Notes under the pieces: model-generated
The model's database searches: none
The model's input: the letters and a program-made list of their open reading frames with translations, nothing else
Told to the model about the DNA's origin: nothing
Part shown: in pieces, positions 4,979-6,999 of the stretch
Layout: every line of letters begins with the position of its first letter
Numbering within the stretch: position 1 is the first letter of the stretch
Assembly (NCBI GenBank): GCA_046154545.1
Contig: JBJXGC010000038.1
Location: 1 to 6,999, forward strand
Source of the DNA: JBJXGC01 sp046154545
GTDB lineage: Bacteria; Chloroflexota; Dehalococcoidia; Tepidiformales; Tepidiformaceae
DNA length: 6,999 nucleotides
Direction: 5' to 3'
Position numbers and translations under genes: made by a program

Positions 4979-5861
4979 CATCGAAGTCGTCCCGCACAAG
5001 GACATCCACGAGGCGATCGCGGCCGCCATGCACGACTGCGGCTACGTCCAAAAGACCACCGCGCCCGGCTTGAAATACAAGATCGCGGGCGAACAGGCCA
5101 TGCTTGAAGAGGCGCGCCCGGCGTTCATAAGGCACGGAATCTACGCGTACGTCTCCGGCTACCCGCGGCTCGACGTTGAGGACCACGTCCAAGAGAAATC
5201 CTACAACGGCGTCGCAACCAAGCAGTACACGACCTCGGCCCGTGCCATCGTGGAGGTGACCTTCGCGCACGGGGCAAGCGGGACATCCATCGTTGCCTAC
5301 GAGCTTGGCGAGGGCATGGACTATGGCGACAAGGCCCTTGGCAAGGTCACCACGTACGCATTCAAGGGGGCAATCCGCCGGACGCTCATGCTTGTGACTG
5401 GCGACGACCCGGACGAAACGCCATCTGATGACTTCAGCCGCTCGCCGGAGCCCGAGCCACAGCGTCGCCAGCAGCAGTCCCGCCCAGCCGCGGCTTCTCG
5501 ACCCGCGCCGAAAGCAGAGGGCGCCCCCGAGCCGCGAGCTGGGAACCTCGCCGGGGTGGCCGAGCGGCTGGGCGCGACGCCGGTGAAGGGCGTACCCGTC
5601 GACACGTGGGCGGGGGCGCAGGCGTACGCGATTGCGTCTTCGGGTCACGAGCCGGAGACGGACGGATCCAAGGCGTTCAAGGCACGCTGGCTGGCGGCCT
5701 TGGGCGCGGAGTTCAAGCGGAGCAATCTCGTGCCGAGCCCGCCCCCACCGTGGGGCCAGCTCTACGCGATTGCTCTGGAGTCCATTGGCATTGAGGGGGT
5801 GGCGCAAGCCGTCGATCAGGCCATCAAGGATGCCAAGGGGGGCCAACATGCGGAATCTTAG
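4971..5861 (+). CDS. erf: ERF-family single-strand annealing recombinase
   Basis: 296 aa from ATG 4971; a longer in-frame start at 4734 would lie wholly within the DUF6378-like gene. ERF proteins bind ssDNA as rings and anneal complementary strands during phage recombination. The core spans about 10-150: an N-terminal helix, IYAYVSGYPRLDVED, a central beta region (RAIVEVTFAH), then the family hallmark GEGMDYGDKALGKVTTYAFK at 113-132 and the closing LMLVTGDDPDE. Residues 152-190 are a Pro/Gln/Arg-rich linker. A second region (191-288) contains DTWAGAQAYAIASSG and WGQLYAIALESIGIEGVAQAV, apparently two short helical motifs both with the AYAIA/LYAIA pattern; it is not part of the ERF core and may contact SSB or another partner. 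RusA upstream completes a recombination pair. Confidence 0.88.
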   Translation: MSDIEVVPHKDIHEAIAAAMHDCGYVQKTTAPGLKYKIAGEQAMLEEARPAFIRHGIYAYVSGYPRLDVEDHVQEKSYNGVATKQYTTSARAIVEVTFAHGASGTSIVAYELGEGMDYGDKALGKVTTYAFKGAIRRTLMLVTGDDPDETPSDDFSRSPEPEPQRRQQQSRPAAASRPAPKAEGAPEPRAGNLAGVAERLGATPVKGVPVDTWAGAQAYAIASSGHEPETDGSKAFKARWLAALGAEFKRSNLVPSPPPPWGQLYAIALESIGIEGVAQAVDQAIKDAKGGQHAES

Positions 5862-5910
5862 TGCTGCGCCGATGACCACGCCCGCTCTGGAGATTCACTG
5901 TGCCTGGTAA
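5848..5910 (+). CDS. possible 20-aa ORF bridging ERF and the zinc-ribbon gene
   Basis: ATG 5848 has a purine-rich AAGGGGGG (5835-5842) 5 nt upstream and reads MRNLSAAPMTTPALEIHCAW to TAA 5908-5910. It overlaps the end of ERF by 14 nt and the start of the next gene by 11 nt, so it would carry ribosomes across the 38-nt gap. Composition is unremarkable and no family is recognised. It could equally be non-coding leader. Confidence 0.3.
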   Translation: MRNLSAAPMTTPALEIHCAW

Positions 5911-6097
5911 CTGCACGCACCACTACCTACTCCCGCCACCGGCCGGCCCGGCCATCACCGGCCGGTGCAAGCTCTGCGGGTTCGAGCGGAGCTTCAAGGC
6001 CTACATCCCCGAGGTCCACGACTTCGTATACAACCGTCCGAGCGCGCCCAAAGAGGTGTACTCCTGGGCCGAACGAAAGACGAGGTTCACCCGGTGA
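5900..6097 (+). CDS. small zinc-ribbon-like protein, 65 aa
   Basis: GTG 5900 has GGAG (5889-5892) 7 nt upstream. Cys5-x-His7-His8 near the N-terminus and Cys23-x-x-Cys26 (GRCKLCGFERSF) form a plausible C-H-C-C zinc knuckle, a common pattern in short phage proteins of the type C-x-HHY...PPAGP...G-x-CK-x-CG. The rest (34-65) is aromatic and basic (YIPEVHDFVYNRPS, WAERKTRFTR). It probably binds nucleic acid or protein. Its stop overlaps the start of the HTH regulator (GTGA), so the two are likely made together. Confidence 0.72.
   Translation: MPGNCTHHYLLPPPAGPAITGRCKLCGFERSFKAYIPEVHDFVYNRPSAPKEVYSWAERKTRFTR
5937..5965. repeat. 10-bp direct repeat CACCGGCCGG, 19-bp period
   Basis: CACCGGCCGG occurs at 5937-5946 and 5956-5965. 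The second copy is within the perfect 10-bp palindrome ACCGGCCGGT (5957-5966). The 19-bp period is not a multiple of three, so the repeat is not caused by repeated amino acids. It lies upstream of the HTH regulator and could be an operator, though GC-rich repeats arise easily here. Confidence 0.4.
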
Positions 6098-6738
6098 CGG
6101 ATACGCAGGCCATCACACTGGGCGGACTCAGGTTCCGCGGCTGGACGGCATCGAAGGACAACCTCGCCCGGCAGATGATCGGTGAGGGCGCGACACGAGC
6201 AGAGGTCGCCGAGGCGCTTGGCGTCAGGCCGGTCACCATCCGGGACCGGTACATCTTCCCCGTCCGCAGCCACATGCCCCCTGACAGGCCCGCACCATCG
6301 CCGGGCGGGTGGCCGTCCGAACCCCTGACCGTCACCGAACTGAGCATCTTCAAGGTCTTCCTCCGGGCGATGCCGAACTGGGTCACCGTGCAGGACATCG
6401 CACGCGAGGCGTACGGCTTCCAAGAAGGGACGTGGCCAGACCGAAGGCATCTCAGTGACATGGTCCGCGCCCACATCACAAACATCCGGCGCAAGGGCGC
6501 GAACATCGCGGCATACCGTGGCCTGGGGTACTCAGTGGCCGTCAGCGGCCCCGCGCCAGCCTGGTGGCCTATCGATGCGGAGCGGCCACCTCTGGTCGTG
6601 CCAGAGGCCCTACGCGCGCTCGTGGGCGAGCTTGCCGTGGAGTTCTACGATGGGGACGAGGCCAAGGCCCTGCGCAACGTGCTGACCCACGGCGTCGTGC
6701 GAGTTCGGAGGAAGATGAGTGTGGTTCGTGGTAGCTGA
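6094..6738 (+). CDS. HTH plus OmpR-type winged-helix DNA-binding regulator
   Basis: 214 aa, GTG start overlapping the zinc-ribbon gene's stop. Residues 21-52 form a first HTH (NLARQMIGEGATRAEVAEAL then GVRPVTIRDRY), like resolvase-type or sigma region 4-type helices. After a Pro-rich linker (57-77), residues 78-150 look like an OmpR/PhoB effector domain: LTVTELSIFKVFL, a recognition-helix region around LSDMVRAHITNIRRKG (120-135), and the wing hairpin AAYRGLGYSV at 140-149. There is no receiver domain, so phosphorylation control is not expected. The C-terminus (151-214) has a helical segment (EALRALVGELAVEF) and a basic end. It is probably a phage transcription regulator of late genes or of the switch between programmes; its target is unknown. 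The 9-12 kDa of sequence after the wing is unassigned. Confidence 0.75.
   Translation: MTDTQAITLGGLRFRGWTASKDNLARQMIGEGATRAEVAEALGVRPVTIRDRYIFPVRSHMPPDRPAPSPGGWPSEPLTVTELSIFKVFLRAMPNWVTVQDIAREAYGFQEGTWPDRRHLSDMVRAHITNIRRKGANIAAYRGLGYSVAVSGPAPAWWPIDAERPPLVVPEALRALVGELAVEFYDGDEAKALRNVLTHGVVRVRRKMSVVRGS
6707..6712 (+). promoter_or_regulatory. ribosome binding site for the 25-aa membrane peptide
   Basis: GGAGGA lies inside the end of the regulator gene, 6 nt before GTG 6719. It is one of the strongest sites in the window, and no other plausible start at the right distance has a longer open frame. Confidence 0.55.
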
Positions 6739-6796
6739 GGTCACCGCGCTGGTTGCGTTCCTCGCATGGGTCGCATGGCTGAGCGAGCGGCAGTGA
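6719..6796 (+). CDS. 25-aa single-span membrane peptide
   Basis: GTG 6719 overlaps the last 20 nt of the regulator gene and is preceded by GGAGGA at 6-nt spacing. The product MWFVVAEVTALVAFLAWVAW-LSERQ is almost entirely hydrophobic across residues 2-20 and ends in a polar LSERQ tail, as expected for a one-helix membrane peptide. An internal GTG (6728) would give 22 aa. Its TGA shares one base with the next ATG (TGATG). Function unknown; small holin-like or regulatory membrane peptides are possible but not shown. Confidence 0.5.
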   Translation: MWFVVAEVTALVAFLAWVAWLSERQ

Positions 6797-6999
6797 TGCA
6801 ACCGCGACTGAGTGACTCTGTGGCAAGACACAAGCGGTGTTGTCGATGCGGGAGCCAGGACGTAAGGGGCATGCCGTCCCCGACAGCGGGTATTCGGTAC
6901 AGGACGTTTCAGTGCGCCGTCTGTTTGTCATGGTGGACGGAGGGCCGGGCGAAGTCGCCATATGGACATGGGTACGACCGATGGTTCGCAGAACGCATG
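6796..6999 (+). CDS. zinc-ribbon protein, 5' part (cut by window end)
   Basis: ATG 6796 follows the previous stop as TGATG, with only a weak purine tract upstream, so translation is probably coupled. The frame is open through 68 codons to the last base. Cys15/Cys18 (CCRCGS, with an extra Cys16... adjacent) and Cys40/Cys43 (FQCAVC) form a C-x2-C...C-x2-C ribbon with an IRYRTF strand before the second pair, similar to NrdR-type or phage transcription-activator ribbons. The remainder is aromatic (SWW, YGHGYDRWF). The C-terminus is missing, so the family cannot be fixed. Confidence 0.65.
   Translation, partial: MQPRLSDSVARHKRCCRCGSQDVRGMPSPTAGIRYRTFQCAVCLSWWTEGRAKSPYGHGYDRWFAERM

Noticed and set aside
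4848..5879. 343-codon open frame on the - strand opposite the ERF gene
   Set aside because: It lies opposite the clearly recognisable ERF gene, has an Arg/Pro/Leu-rich composition typical of antisense frames in GC-rich DNA, and shows no domain.

Overview
The window looks like part of the early/replication region of a tailed dsDNA phage or prophage from a high-GC bacterium. Base composition is roughly two-thirds G+C by eye. Many genes start with GTG, third codon positions are mostly G/C, all supported genes lie on the + strand, and most neighbours overlap by 4 nt. An actinobacterial host would fit (GTG starts, a DUF6197-like gene), but this is inference. There are no tRNA, rRNA, CRISPR, IS or structural phage genes.

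Layout. (1) 1-2833, initiation block: the 3' end of an upstream gene, a ParB/Srx-fold protein with an HTH, a 44-aa protein, a winged-helix replication-initiator-like protein, a DnaC/DnaI-type AAA+ helicase loader with an N-terminal Cys cluster, and a 122-aa Cys-motif protein of unknown function. (2) 2830-3258: a RusA Holliday-junction resolvase. (3) 3259-3340: the only real intergenic gap before 5862, holding a good sigma70-type promoter (TAGACA-18 nt-TATAAC). (4) 3341-4978: seven small, tightly coupled genes, including a DUF6197-like protein, a 21-aa minigene, a one-helix membrane peptide and a DUF6378-like protein. (5) 4971-5861: an ERF-family single-strand annealing protein. (6) 5848-6999: a possible 20-aa ORF, a 65-aa zinc-ribbon-like protein, a regulator with an HTH and an OmpR-type winged helix, a 25-aa membrane peptide, and a zinc-ribbon gene cut by the window end.

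Working model: the initiator recognises an origin, the loader recruits the host replicative helicase, and ERF plus RusA provide recombination (annealing and junction resolution). This resembles the lambda O/P plus recombination layout.

Most interesting signal: a 48-nt island inside the initiator gene (1425-1472) is about 29% G+C. In it 15 of 16 codons end in A/T, against the strong G/C preference elsewhere. It holds two tandem 15-bp near-repeats, an 8-bp inverted repeat, and a GC-rich direct repeat just upstream. It encodes the linker between the initiator's DNA-binding and C-terminal parts, which is where lambda carries its origin inside gene O. I propose it as a candidate replication origin. 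A second oddity is the 137-nt overlap between the initiator and loader frames, where only the loader frame has the codon pattern of a real gene.
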